Positions 8,958 through 18,115 of a stretch of 64,000 nucleotides of DNA are shown here, piece by piece. The translations under genes and the position numbers were made by a program. Origin of the DNA: Phocaeicola plebeius (GTDB lineage: Bacteria > Bacteroidota > Bacteroidia > Bacteroidales > Bacteroidaceae); assembly GCF_003437535.1 (NCBI RefSeq), contig NZ_QSQT01000012.1, positions 1 through 64,000 of the forward strand, given 5' to 3'. Under the pieces are notes generated by a model. That model was not told the DNA's origin. It was given only the letters and a program-made list of their open reading frames with translations, and searched no databases. Position 1 is the stretch's first letter; each line of letters opens with the position of its first letter.

Positions 8958-9887
8958 ATGAACAAATACATAGCCGGAATATTCTTCGCATCTGCTATGG
9001 TCGGTGCACTCAGTTCGTGCACCGCACCGGATACGGGCAGTAAAATCGTCATCAACGAAGTCTTGGTGGATAATCAAGACAACTTTCAGGACGATTATGG
9101 CGTGCATAGCGGATGGGTGGAAATATTCAACACATCTTATAATAGTGTCAACCTGGCAGGATGTTACCTGAAAGTGAGCAGTGAGCCGGGCGACACCCTG
9201 TCTTATTTCATTCCCAAAGGAGATGTACTGACTGCCATCAGTCCTCGCCAGCACGCTCTCTTCTGGGCAGACGGAGCGCCGCGACGGGGCACGTTCCATA
9301 CCAATTTCGTATTAAGCAAGACCCGTGACAACTGGGTAGGATTGTACGATTCGGGGCGGAAACTGTTGGATGAAGTGGTTGTGCCTGCCGGTGTACTGAA
9401 GACGGACCAGTCGTATGCGCGGGTAAGCGACGGGGCAGACCAATGGGAAGTAAAGGATGACAGCGAGACCAAATACGTGACTCCAAGCACAAACAACCAG
9501 ACGCTGGAAGGAAACCCGAAGATGGACAAGTTCGAACAACACGACTCGGCGGGGCTGGGCATGACCATTACTGCCATGACCGTGGTTTTCATCGGGCTTA
9601 TTCTATTGTACATCAGCTTCCGCATCATCGGCAAGGTTGCCGTCAAGCTGCGTAAACGCAACGCCATGAAGGCTCAGAATGTCACCGACAAGCAGGAAGC
9701 GAAGGAGCGCGGACTGGGAGAAGCTCCGGGCGAAGTCATTGCCGCCATTTCCATGGCCTTGCATGAAGCACAGGGAGCCGACCACGATGTGGAAGAAACC
9801 ATCCTGACCATCAGCCGGGTGAAACGGAGCTACTCACCGTGGAGTTCCAAGATTTATACCTTGCGTGAAACGCCTCATAAGAAATAA
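8958..9887 (+). CDS. OadG-type gamma subunit fused to a lamin-tail domain lipoprotein
   Basis: 309 aa. A signal peptide ends in lipobox LSSC (Cys21). It is followed by a lamin-tail-like beta domain at about residues 30-140 (KIVINEVLVDNQ..GWVEIFNTS..VNLAGCYL). One transmembrane helix at about 200-225 (MTITAMTVVFIGLILLYISF) then leads into a basic cytoplasmic tail, as in OadG subunits. ATG 8946 is an alternative start four codons earlier. Its position between mmdA and the biotin carrier supports a role as the small membrane subunit that assembles the sodium pump. The periplasmic lamin-tail domain has no known role in the pump. Confidence 0.85.
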   Translation: MNKYIAGIFFASAMVGALSSCTAPDTGSKIVINEVLVDNQDNFQDDYGVHSGWVEIFNTSYNSVNLAGCYLKVSSEPGDTLSYFIPKGDVLTAISPRQHALFWADGAPRRGTFHTNFVLSKTRDNWVGLYDSGRKLLDEVVVPAGVLKTDQSYARVSDGADQWEVKDDSETKYVTPSTNNQTLEGNPKMDKFEQHDSAGLGMTITAMTVVFIGLILLYISFRIIGKVAVKLRKRNAMKAQNVTDKQEAKERGLGEAPGEVIAAISMALHEAQGADHDVEETILTISRVKRSYSPWSSKIYTLRETPHKK

Positions 9888-9909
9888 CCTCTAAAGTATA
9901 ACGAAAACC

Positions 9910-10338
9910 ATGAAAGAATACAGATATAAAATCAACGGAAATCTCTACAAGGTGACCGTGGGAGATATAGAAGACAATAACGTGCATGTAGAAGTAAACG
10001 GAACGGCCTATACCGTGGAAATGGAAAAGAAGACCGGGCCGAAAATCAAACCGGTACTCCGTACGGCAGCTACCACACCGGCAGCTCCTCCTCCCGCCGT
10101 GAGCCGTCCGGCTGTAGCAGGAAGCAAGTCAGGCATCAAGTCGCCGCTTCCGGGCGTGATTCTGGAAATCAAGGTGAAGGAAGGAGATGCCGTGAAACGC
10201 GGACAGACATTGCTCGTACTGGAAGCCATGAAGATGGAAAACGACATCAAGGCCGACCGTGACGGTAAGGTAACTGCCATCAAGGTGAGCAAGGGAGAAT
10301 CAATACTCGAAGGTACAGACCTTATAATCATTGAATAG
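9910..10338 (+). CDS. mmdC: Biotin carrier subunit of methylmalonyl-CoA decarboxylase
   Basis: 142 aa. The N-terminal beta segment is followed by an Ala/Pro-rich linker (about residues 56-72). The C-terminal biotinyl domain has the AMKMEND motif and biotinylated Lys108. It carries CO2 from MmdA to the membrane beta subunit. It ends two bases before mmdB starts, so translation is coupled. Confidence 0.94.
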   Translation: MKEYRYKINGNLYKVTVGDIEDNNVHVEVNGTAYTVEMEKKTGPKIKPVLRTAATTPAAPPPAVSRPAVAGSKSGIKSPLPGVILEIKVKEGDAVKRGQTLLVLEAMKMENDIKADRDGKVTAIKVSKGESILEGTDLIIIE

Positions 10339-10340
10339 TT

Positions 10341-11501
10341 ATGGGAGAATTTATCAATTTCTTACAAAGCAACCTGGCGGATTTCTGGACTTATACCGGC
10401 TTCTACAATGCGACTTACCAGCATTTCATCATGATAGCCGTCGGTATATTCTTCATTTATCTTGCCGTGGCGAAGGAATTCGAGCCGATGCTGCTGATTC
10501 CAATCGGATTCGGTATGCTGGTGGGCAACATTCCTTTCAATATGGAGGCCGGCCTGCAAGTCGGTATCTACGAACAGGGTTCGGTTCTCAACATCTTATA
10601 TCAAGGAGTGACATCGGGATGGTATCCGCCACTCATCTTCCTCGGCATTGGAGCCATGACCGACTTCTCGGCATTGATTTCCAATCCGAAGCTGATGCTT
10701 ATCGGTGCGGCAGCCCAATTCGGTATCTTTGGTGCCTATATGATTGCACTTGAATGGGGATTCGACCCCATGCAGGCAGCTGCCATCGGCATCATCGGAG
10801 GTGCAGACGGTCCGACCGCCATCTTCCTTTCATCGAAGCTGGCACCCAACCTGATGGGAGCCATCGCCGTGTCCGCCTATTCGTATATGGCATTGGTGCC
10901 GGTTATCCAGCCGCCTATCATGCGTTTGCTGACCACCAAGAAAGAACGTCTCATCCGCATGAAAGCCCCACGCGCCGTATCTCATACCGAAAAAGTATTG
11001 TTCCCCATTATGGGTCTGTTGCTCACCTGCTTCCTGGTTCCTTCGGGTCTTCCGCTGTTGGGTATGCTGTTCTTCGGTAACCTGTTAAAGGAAAGCGGTG
11101 TGACCCGCCGTTTGGCAGAGACAGCCCGCGGTCCGCTGATTGACACCATCACCATTCTGTTGGGGTTGACCGTAGGCGCTTCCACCCAGGCTTCAGAATT
11201 CATCACATGGGATTCACTGAAGATTTTCGGCCTGGGTGCCTTGTCATTCGTGATAGCAACCGCGTCGGGAGTGCTCTTCGTGAAGATATTCAATCTCGTA
11301 TTGAAGAAAGAAAACAAAATCAACCCGCTTATCGGTAATGCAGGTGTATCTGCCGTGCCCGACTCTGCCCGTATCTCGCAAATTGTCGGTGCGGAATATG
11401 ATCCGACCAACTACTTGCTGATGCATGCCATGGGGCCGAACGTAGCCGGTGTAATCGGTTCGGCAGTGGCCGCCGGTATCTTGTTGGGATTCCTGATTTA
11501 A
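10341..11501 (+). CDS. mmdB: Sodium-translocating decarboxylase beta subunit
   Basis: 386 aa, about nine to eleven membrane helices, OadB/MmdB family. It decarboxylates carboxybiotin and couples this to Na+ export across the inner membrane. The conserved re-entrant motif GADGPTAIFLSSKLAP is near residues 153-168, with a second inverted GNAGVSAVPDSARI element near 325-345. It is the last gene of the operon, followed by a strong terminator. Confidence 0.95.
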   Translation: MGEFINFLQSNLADFWTYTGFYNATYQHFIMIAVGIFFIYLAVAKEFEPMLLIPIGFGMLVGNIPFNMEAGLQVGIYEQGSVLNILYQGVTSGWYPPLIFLGIGAMTDFSALISNPKLMLIGAAAQFGIFGAYMIALEWGFDPMQAAAIGIIGGADGPTAIFLSSKLAPNLMGAIAVSAYSYMALVPVIQPPIMRLLTTKKERLIRMKAPRAVSHTEKVLFPIMGLLLTCFLVPSGLPLLGMLFFGNLLKESGVTRRLAETARGPLIDTITILLGLTVGASTQASEFITWDSLKIFGLGALSFVIATASGVLFVKIFNLVLKKENKINPLIGNAGVSAVPDSARISQIVGAEYDPTNYLLMHAMGPNVAGVIGSAVAAGILLGFLI

Positions 11502-11524
11502 AAATTGTGTTTATAAGATAGAAG

Positions 11525-11558
11525 GAGGGATGCATCGGGTGATGTATCCCTCTTTTTT
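11525..11558 (+). terminator. Rho-independent terminator of the mmd operon
   Basis: Stem GAGGGATGCATC / GATGTATCCCTC (one G-T pair) with a 4-base loop and six T residues, 23 bases past the mmdB stop. Confidence 0.92.
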
Positions 11559-11580
11559 ATGCTTAATGGAGTAGGCGTAA

Positions 11581-11706
11581 AAACGCAAGTGCGTTTGCTT
11601 TTAAACGTAAGTACGTTTTACTTGAAACGCAAGTGCGTTTGACTTTAAACGTAAGTGCATTTGGGATTGAACGCAAAGGCGTTTTGGCTTGAAGTGCAAA
11701 TACGTG
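11581..11706. repeat. Array A1: six 22-bp units with a 16-nt dyad core
   Basis: Six head-to-tail units at 11581, 11603, 11625, 11647, 11669 and 11691. Each is a 16-base core plus a 6-base spacer. Cores are AAACGCAAGTGCGTTT (units 1 and 3), AAACGTAAGTACGTTT, AAACGTAAGTGCATTT, GAACGCAAAGGCGTTT and GAAGTGCAAATACGTG. The core has 7-bp inverted half-sites around a 2-base centre, decaying toward the 3' side. Unit 2 differs from unit 1 by a paired C-to-T / G-to-A change that keeps the symmetry. The array lies just past the mmd terminator. The remaining stretch 11713-11976 shows no gene or other motif. Confidence 0.95.
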
Positions 11707-11976
11707 CTGAAGTGTACTGAGATTTCTCTTTTTCTTCATTTGATTTTACCTTGTTTTATAAGTAAGCTTCGGTGTCTCATTGGTATAGAATGACTACTCT
11801 TTTTTAGGTATCTTTCAGGTGTTAGATGAGGTGAATCAGCAGGCTGAATTATTCCTGATTTTTATATGTGATAGTAAATCAGTGACTTATGCGATGTGCC
11901 TCTTGAACTATAAAGAAACTTCCTTCTACCTATAATTGGGTATTTTTTTGTTCGTTAAATTCGTAATTTTTAGGTA

Positions 11977-12007
11977 TTGATAGCCTTTTTTGTGTAGTCT
12001 ACCTTTG
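11977..12007 (+). promoter_or_regulatory. Promoter of the porin-imelysin-cytochrome cluster
   Basis: -33 box TTG at 11977-11979, 20-base spacer, -7 box TACCTTTG at 12000-12007. The start codon of the first porin is 24 bases downstream. Confidence 0.75.
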
Positions 12008-12030
12008 CGGTGTTCAAAAATCGCAGAGAA

Positions 12031-13395
12031 ATGAAAAAAAAAGTTAGTTTATTTTTAACCGCTCTTTGCTGTGCCGTAGGAGCTGTTTCGGCCAGTGAAG
12101 TTGATTCGGTGCAGGTGGCTGAAGTGCATGGAAATGTAGCAGCACGTAAACAGCGTACGGACAATGATGAATATACCCGTTTCCGTGTGGGAGGCTATGG
12201 AGAAGCTGTGGCTAGTTTTAAGGATTATGGCATCAACCGTTATTACGGAAATCCAAATGGAAACACCCGTGATCATCGGAACACAATTTCTATTCCGCGC
12301 TTTGTGCTGGCAATGGATTATAAGTTTACTCCGAAATGGATTCTGAGTGCAGAAATCGAATTTGAAGCTGGAGGAACCGGGTCTGCCATGGAGCTGGAGA
12401 ACTCGGAAAACGGCGAATATGAAACGGAAATGGAAAAAGGAGGAGAAGTGGCCTTGGAGCAGTTTCATATCACCCGCCTTATTCATCCGGCTTTCAATGT
12501 GCGGGCGGGACACATGATTGTGCCGGTGGGACTGACCAATGCACATCATGAGCCGATTAATTTCTTCGGCACAGTGCGACCGGAGGGTGAAACCACCATC
12601 CTGCCATCTACCTGGCATGAAACGGGTATTGAGTTTTTCGGTACGTTGGGAAAAGGATATGCCACTTTCGACTATCAGGTGCTGGTGGTGGCCGGACTGA
12701 ATGCCAACGGATTCGACCGGAATACCTGGGTAGCCAGCGGCAAGCAGGGTTTGTTTGAGGAAGATAATTTCAACTCTCCGGGTTATGTGCTTCGTGTAGA
12801 TTACCGTGGAGTGCCGGGGCTGCGTGTGGGAGGTTCTTTTTATTATTGTGCCAATACGGCAGGTAATTCCGACAAGCCCAATTTCTACGAGGGACAGAAA
12901 GCATCGCTACGGATTTATTCAGGCGACTTGCAGTACAAGAATGACTATGTGACCGCACGGGCCAATGTGGTCTATGGTAACCTGACGAACTCCAAATTTA
13001 TCAGCAGCAAGAATGTACGTTTGTCGAACAACGCTTCTTATAGCCGCGTGGTTCCGGTAGCTAAAAATGCGGTCAGCTATGCCGGAGAAGTGGGTGTGAA
13101 CCTGCGTTCCATTTTCAATCACAATCCCAAAGTTCCTGTGATTTATCCGTTTGTTCGCTATGAATACTATAATCCGCAAGAAAAAGGAGAAGCAGGGCAG
13201 ACCATGGACTTGCGCAACAAGGTCAGCATGTGGGTGGCCGGGTTGAATTGGTTTGCTTTGCCTAATCTGGTAGTGAAGGCAGACTATACTACCCGTCAGA
13301 TTGGTACAGGAAAAATGTTCGGTACCGGACCGTATACCAGTGAAAATGAGTTTTCCATTGGCTTGGCCTACATCGGCTGGTTTTTCAAGAAATGA
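12031..13395 (+). CDS. Porin, phosphate-selective O/P-like beta-barrel
   Basis: 454 aa from ATG 12031 (upstream MFKNRRE extension rejected). A Sec signal peptide is followed by alternating amphipathic strands typical of a 16-strand outer membrane barrel (FRVGGYGEAVASF, FVLAMDYKFTPKWILSAEIEFE, FNVRAGHMIVPVGLTN). It ends in a strand with terminal aromatic residues (GLAYIGWFFKK). It probably forms a diffusion channel; the solute is unknown. It is the first gene of a same-strand cluster with an imelysin-like lipoprotein and c-type cytochromes, which hints at iron or an anionic metal complex as solute (inference). Confidence 0.82.
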   Translation: MKKKVSLFLTALCCAVGAVSASEVDSVQVAEVHGNVAARKQRTDNDEYTRFRVGGYGEAVASFKDYGINRYYGNPNGNTRDHRNTISIPRFVLAMDYKFTPKWILSAEIEFEAGGTGSAMELENSENGEYETEMEKGGEVALEQFHITRLIHPAFNVRAGHMIVPVGLTNAHHEPINFFGTVRPEGETTILPSTWHETGIEFFGTLGKGYATFDYQVLVVAGLNANGFDRNTWVASGKQGLFEEDNFNSPGYVLRVDYRGVPGLRVGGSFYYCANTAGNSDKPNFYEGQKASLRIYSGDLQYKNDYVTARANVVYGNLTNSKFISSKNVRLSNNASYSRVVPVAKNAVSYAGEVGVNLRSIFNHNPKVPVIYPFVRYEYYNPQEKGEAGQTMDLRNKVSMWVAGLNWFALPNLVVKADYTTRQIGTGKMFGTGPYTSENEFSIGLAYIGWFFKK

Positions 13396-13417
13396 ATCAT
13401 TAATTCCTAAAACTATT

Positions 13418-14602
13418 ATGTATATGAAAAAGAATTTCTTTTATGCGGCAGCCTTGGCAATGGGGCTGACCTTTTCGATGACAGCGTGCAGTAACGAAGA
13501 CACACCGACAGAACCGACTGATGCGGCCAACATTGACTATACGTCGGAAAACGCGACGAGCTGGAACAACTACATGAAGGCAGTGGTTACCTTGCTTCGT
13601 AAAGATGCTTCCGACTTGTACGGCTACTGGGCTACCAGTTACAAAGGAGGTGAAAGTTATGCCGTGACCTTTAAAAATCATGGGGCACCGTTCAACAGTG
13701 CAGGTTCTTGCGTGCAGCAAGTGATAGACGGTTGTGTAGATATTGCCAATGAGGTGGGAGAAACAAAAATCGGTGACCCGTATTCCAAATACCAGGCAGG
13801 GAAGGTGACAGAAGCCCTCTATGCCGTGGAATCCTGGTATAGCTGGCATTCGCGCGAAGACTATTCCAATAACATCGTATCTATCTGTAATGCTTTCTGT
13901 GGTGTGCGTAGTGAGGCTTTGATTAGTGGAGCCGCTATTGATAAAACTCAGGTGGCCGCACAATCCTTGTACGCGGTATTGGTGAGCAACGGGCAGCAGG
14001 AACTGGCAGATAATACTTTGTCGGCTATCAAGAATGCTTACGATAAGATTTTAGCCATCCCGCAACCGTTCCGTAACCATATCAACAGCGAACAGAGTCT
14101 GGCGGCTCAGGAGGCCTGCAGTGAACTGAGTGTCTTGCTGAAAGATGAGGTAAAACCGGCTTGTGATGCATTATCGGAAGCAGTACTGAGTCCGGTGGTA
14201 AAGAACTACGTGGATGTAGTGGTATTACCCACTTATTCAGACTTGAAAGACAGAGTGGCTACTTTGTATGATAAAGTGAATGCGCTGGCAGCCAACCCAA
14301 CCAACCAGGCTTTCAAGGATGCTTGTGATGCCTGGATTACTGCCCGTGAGCCATGGGAAAAAAGTGAGGCTTTCTTGTTTGGCCCGGTAGCCGATCAGGG
14401 GCTTGACCCGAATATGGACAGCTGGCCGCTTGACCAGGCTGCCATCGTGAATATCCTGAATTCAGGAGATTACAGCCAGATGGAATGGAGTGGCGACTAC
14501 TCAGAAGACAGTGAAGCCATTTCTGCCGCACAGAATGTACGTGGTTTCCATACCCTGGAATTCCTGTTGTTCAAAGACGGACAAGCACGTACGGTAGATT
14601 AA
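13418..14602 (+). CDS. Imelysin-like (peptidase M75 family) lipoprotein
   Basis: 394 aa from ATG 13418 (13424 also possible). A signal peptide ends in a lipobox-like MTAC. It is followed by the all-helical imelysin fold and the C-terminal GxHxxE signature, seen here as GFHTLEF. M75/imelysin domains include EfeO-type periplasmic iron binders and the ICMP family; actual peptidase activity is doubtful for most. It lies 22 bases after the porin and upstream of a di-heme oxidoreductase, a pairing also known near imelysin genes in Pseudomonas. Role in iron or heme handling at the outer or inner membrane is inferred. Confidence 0.85.
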   Translation: MYMKKNFFYAAALAMGLTFSMTACSNEDTPTEPTDAANIDYTSENATSWNNYMKAVVTLLRKDASDLYGYWATSYKGGESYAVTFKNHGAPFNSAGSCVQQVIDGCVDIANEVGETKIGDPYSKYQAGKVTEALYAVESWYSWHSREDYSNNIVSICNAFCGVRSEALISGAAIDKTQVAAQSLYAVLVSNGQQELADNTLSAIKNAYDKILAIPQPFRNHINSEQSLAAQEACSELSVLLKDEVKPACDALSEAVLSPVVKNYVDVVVLPTYSDLKDRVATLYDKVNALAANPTNQAFKDACDAWITAREPWEKSEAFLFGPVADQGLDPNMDSWPLDQAAIVNILNSGDYSQMEWSGDYSEDSEAISAAQNVRGFHTLEFLLFKDGQARTVD

Positions 14603-14700
14603 GCATGAAGACAAATTTTTGATGAATGACAGGCAGGGGAGTAAAGAAGGGGAAGCCCTCCTTTGCTTCCTCTGTATGTTTCCGAAAATGAGAAGAATAA

Positions 14701-16125
14701 ATGAGAATAGTAAAACTTTTGTTATACGGGCTTTTTCCCTGTCTTCTATGGAGCTGTGAGAAAGAAGGAACTGACCAACAGTACGTGGAGGTGCCGGAAG
14801 GCTTTGCACTGTCAGCCGGTACAGCTACCAATTTTCTGACTTCTTCGAAAGCTTACGACTTTGAAGCGTCGTGGCTGTCGGGTATTTACAGCAGCCGTTT
14901 CAACGACGGAGATGGATTGTATGACGATGTGCGTACCAGTAGTAACCAGGATGGCGGATTGGGTCCCGTGTATGCCGGTTATTCCTGTGGAAGTTGTCAC
15001 CGGAATGCAGGACGTACCAAGCCTACCTTGTGGAGTGAAGGCGGTTCGGGAAATTACGGTTTTTCTTCCATGTTGGTATATATCACCCGAAAGAACGGAG
15101 CGTTCTTCCAGAACTATGGGCGTGTGCTTCATGACCAGGCTATTTATGGGGTGAAGCCGGAGGGTAAATTGTCTGTGAAGTATGATTATCAGACATTCGA
15201 ATTTCCCGATGGAGAAACTTATGAGCTTTGCAAGCCAACCTATACCATTACGGAGTGGTATGCCGACAGTATCCGTCCGGAAGATTTGTTCTGTTCTGTC
15301 CGTATACCGTTACGTCATGTGGGAATGGGGCAGATGATGGCGCTCGACCAGAAAGAAATTGAAGCATTGGCTGCCAAAAGTAATTACCCCGAATACGGCA
15401 TTAGCGGACGGTGTAATTATATCAGTGAGCGTGGAGTAACTCGTTTGGGACTTTCGGGCAACAAGGCACAGCATGCCGATTTGACGGTGGAGTTAGGATT
15501 CTCCAGTGATATGGGGGTGACCAACAGCCGTTATCCCGAGGAGATATGTGAGGGACAGATACAGATGGACCAGGGCAGTATGATGGGACTTTCGTACGAC
15601 CAGTTGGACGTATCGACCGAGGACATGGAGGATGTGGACTTGTATATGCACTGTCTGGGTGTGCCGGCCCGCCGGAATGTGAATGATCCGCAGGTACAGA
15701 AAGGAGAACAGAAATTCTATGAGGCGAAATGCCATCTTTGCCATGTGACTACGCTGCACACAAAAGTAAGAGGAGCCACCCTGCTGAACGGTACGGAACT
15801 GCCGTGGTTGGGCAATCAGACCATCCATCCGTATTCAGACTTTCTGCTGCATGATATGGGGTCGGAAATTATGGGTGTGGGTTTGAACGACAATTACGTG
15901 AGTGGTTTGGCCCGGGGTAATGAATGGCGTACCACTCCATTATGGGGCATCGGCTTGCAGGAAGTGGTGAACGGACATACCTATTTCCTGCACGACGGAC
16001 GCGCCCGTAACCTTGTAGAGGCTATCATGTGGCACGGGGGAGAGGCAGAAGCTTCGAAAAACTTGTTTAAGCGCATGAGCAAGGAAGACCGTGATGCCTT
16101 GATTGCGTTTTTAAATTCACTTTAA
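14701..16125 (+). CDS. Di-heme oxidoreductase (DUF1111 / 'thiol oxidoreductase') lipoprotein
   Basis: 474 aa. Signal peptide with lipobox LWSC (Cys19). It has two covalent heme-binding motifs: CGSCH at residues 96-100 and CHLCH at 344-348. The family belongs to the cytochrome c peroxidase-like di-heme superfamily and is often encoded beside imelysin genes. The substrate is not established. Heme attachment would occur in the periplasm through the CcsA-type assembly protein encoded at 19285. Confidence 0.88.
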   Translation: MRIVKLLLYGLFPCLLWSCEKEGTDQQYVEVPEGFALSAGTATNFLTSSKAYDFEASWLSGIYSSRFNDGDGLYDDVRTSSNQDGGLGPVYAGYSCGSCHRNAGRTKPTLWSEGGSGNYGFSSMLVYITRKNGAFFQNYGRVLHDQAIYGVKPEGKLSVKYDYQTFEFPDGETYELCKPTYTITEWYADSIRPEDLFCSVRIPLRHVGMGQMMALDQKEIEALAAKSNYPEYGISGRCNYISERGVTRLGLSGNKAQHADLTVELGFSSDMGVTNSRYPEEICEGQIQMDQGSMMGLSYDQLDVSTEDMEDVDLYMHCLGVPARRNVNDPQVQKGEQKFYEAKCHLCHVTTLHTKVRGATLLNGTELPWLGNQTIHPYSDFLLHDMGSEIMGVGLNDNYVSGLARGNEWRTTPLWGIGLQEVVNGHTYFLHDGRARNLVEAIMWHGGEAEASKNLFKRMSKEDRDALIAFLNSL

Positions 16126-16151
16126 TCATTAAGTATAGAAACTGATAACTT

Positions 16152-17366
16152 ATGAAAAAAATACTGACTGCCTTGTGCCTGTCTGCGGTAATGCCATTGG
16201 CAGCACTGGCACAACATGAAGAAGATACGGAAAATGGTATCGTGTCGCTGGCTGGAAGAGAGGGATTTACCATCGCTTCCAAGAAAGGCGATTTTGTGTT
16301 CAAGCCTTATCTGTTAGTACAGACAAGTGCCAATTTCAACTGGTATGACGATGAAGGGCTGGACAAGGCCTATAATCAGGACAATGTGGCCAATTCCGGT
16401 TTTGCTATTCCTTATGCCGTGTTGGGCTTTACAGGAAAAGCGTTTGGAAAAGTGTCGTTCAACTTATCACTGAATGCAGCGGCTACGGGCGCAGCCTTGT
16501 TGCAACAGGCTTGGTTTGATGTGGAACTGAAAAAACAGTTTTCTATCCGCGTGGGTAAGTTTAAGACTCCTTTTTCGCATGCTTACTTGACTACGTTGGG
16601 AGAAACCTTGATGCCTTCCTTGCCGCTGTCGCTGACCGCTCCGGTGATTCTGCCCTATTCGTTGAATGCCGTGACTCCCAATATCGGAACGGGATTCGAC
16701 TTGGGAGTGGAAGTACACGGTCTGCTGGCGGACAAGTTTGGTTATGAAGTGGGACTATTCAACGGTACAGGTATTTCGGTGAATACGGCAGGAAAGACGT
16801 TCAGTGATGACTGGCACATTCCTTCCTTGCTTTATGCCGGACGTTTTACCTACATGCCCAAAGGAGTGATGCCTTCTACGCAGGGAAATCCTAACCGGCT
16901 GAATGAAGACAAGCTGATGCTGGGAGTATCCACTTCATTGAATGTGGAGAGTGAGAACGAAAGTACGAACGATTACCGTGCCGGACTGGAGTTTGCCATG
17001 TTGAAAAGAAAACTCTATCTGGGAGCGGAAATGTATTACATGCACGTGGGCTTTACCAAACGGCAGAAAATTGACCAGGGGTATCACTATCTGGGAGGAT
17101 ACGTGCAGGGAGGCTATTTCGTGACTTCCCGTCTGCAAGCTACGGCACGTTATGATTTCTTTAACCGCAACGGAATGGATACAAACGGGTTCATGAATAT
17201 GCCAGCTGTGGGAGTAAACTACTTCTTTAAAGGCTGCAATCTGAAACTGCAAGCTATGTATCAGTTTGTAGGGCGCTGGGGGCACGATACACAACTTGAC
17301 CGCGATAATGATGACTTGGGAATAGCGACCCATAATGCCACGGTGATGCTTCAGTACACGTTCTAA
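16152..17366 (+). CDS. Second porin, phosphate-selective O/P-like
   Basis: 404 aa. The signal peptide ends near ALAQ. Beta-barrel strands follow throughout (FVFKPYLLVQTSANFNWY, FSIRVGKFKTPFSHAYL), ending in strand TVMLQYTF with C-terminal Phe. It starts 26 bases after the di-heme gene and is followed 10 bases later by the mono-heme lipoprotein, so it belongs to the same transcript. It is clearly different in sequence from the first porin of the cluster. It probably serves the same transport process. Confidence 0.82.
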   Translation: MKKILTALCLSAVMPLAALAQHEEDTENGIVSLAGREGFTIASKKGDFVFKPYLLVQTSANFNWYDDEGLDKAYNQDNVANSGFAIPYAVLGFTGKAFGKVSFNLSLNAAATGAALLQQAWFDVELKKQFSIRVGKFKTPFSHAYLTTLGETLMPSLPLSLTAPVILPYSLNAVTPNIGTGFDLGVEVHGLLADKFGYEVGLFNGTGISVNTAGKTFSDDWHIPSLLYAGRFTYMPKGVMPSTQGNPNRLNEDKLMLGVSTSLNVESENESTNDYRAGLEFAMLKRKLYLGAEMYYMHVGFTKRQKIDQGYHYLGGYVQGGYFVTSRLQATARYDFFNRNGMDTNGFMNMPAVGVNYFFKGCNLKLQAMYQFVGRWGHDTQLDRDNDDLGIATHNATVMLQYTF

Positions 17367-17376
17367 AGAGGAGGGT

Positions 17377-18102
17377 GTGATGAAAAGAAAGGTGTATGGA
17401 TGGATACTCTTGGGGCTGGGAATCCTATGCTTGGTTTCCTGCGATGAAGGACGTATCTATGAAGCGGTGCCTGCTACGGCAGAGGGCGGACGTACGGTGA
17501 AGTTCACCGGAAAGGTAACGGGTATGGATACCTGGCCTTCCGGATATACGGTAGCCGTGGCCGGTTTTGATGCGAAGAGTGAATATGCACTGACTTCTGC
17601 CAATGTGATGCCTTCGCAGGCAGGAGAAGATGGTACGGTGCAGGTGGTGATGTCGGGAGTGACAGATGAAGTCACTCAAATCGAATTGTGCGTGATTAAC
17701 CGCATTCGGGAGCGGGTAGTGACCTTTGCCAGGGTCGATTGCTCGGAAACGGCAGAAGACACGATTCGTATGGACGTGGGTGAACAGCAAGTCGGCATGT
17801 TCCAGGCTGTGCAGCAGCAGGTGTTTGACTCCCGCTGTGCCAGTTGCCATGGAGGAAGCACTTCAGCGGCAGGACATTTATTCCTGACAGCAGGAAAAAG
17901 CTATGAACAGCTGGTAAATGTCCCGTCTGTAGTGAATCCGGAAGTCATGAGGGTGAAACTGGCAGATGCGGAAAACAGCTTTCTGTATCAGGTACTGCAT
18001 GAAAACGGTCACGTGCACCATGACCATCAGGATATTCTTTCGGCTGAGCCGGTATTATTGAACTTGATAGATGATTGGATAAATGGAGGTGCCAAACCTT
18101 GA
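17377..18102 (+). CDS. Mono-heme c-type cytochrome lipoprotein
   Basis: 241 aa. Signal peptide with lipobox LVSC (Cys22). A beta-rich middle part (about 30-145) is followed by a cytochrome-like C terminus with CASCH at residues 154-158 and a possible distal Met or His ligand in the GHVHHDHQD stretch. It would receive heme from the CcsA system and could pass electrons to or from the di-heme protein. No family name recognised for the N-terminal part. Confidence 0.78.
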   Translation: MMKRKVYGWILLGLGILCLVSCDEGRIYEAVPATAEGGRTVKFTGKVTGMDTWPSGYTVAVAGFDAKSEYALTSANVMPSQAGEDGTVQVVMSGVTDEVTQIELCVINRIRERVVTFARVDCSETAEDTIRMDVGEQQVGMFQAVQQQVFDSRCASCHGGSTSAAGHLFLTAGKSYEQLVNVPSVVNPEVMRVKLADAENSFLYQVLHENGHVHHDHQDILSAEPVLLNLIDDWINGGAKP

Positions 18103-18115
18103 ATATTAATATAGT

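Noticed and set aside
11581..11706. Array A1 as a CRISPR array
   Set aside because: Spacers are only 6 bases, the units are themselves dyads that vary, and no cas gene is near.
12055..12618. 187-codon minus-strand frame in the first porin
   Set aside because: Shadow of the porin; no signal peptide, promoter or recognisable motif.
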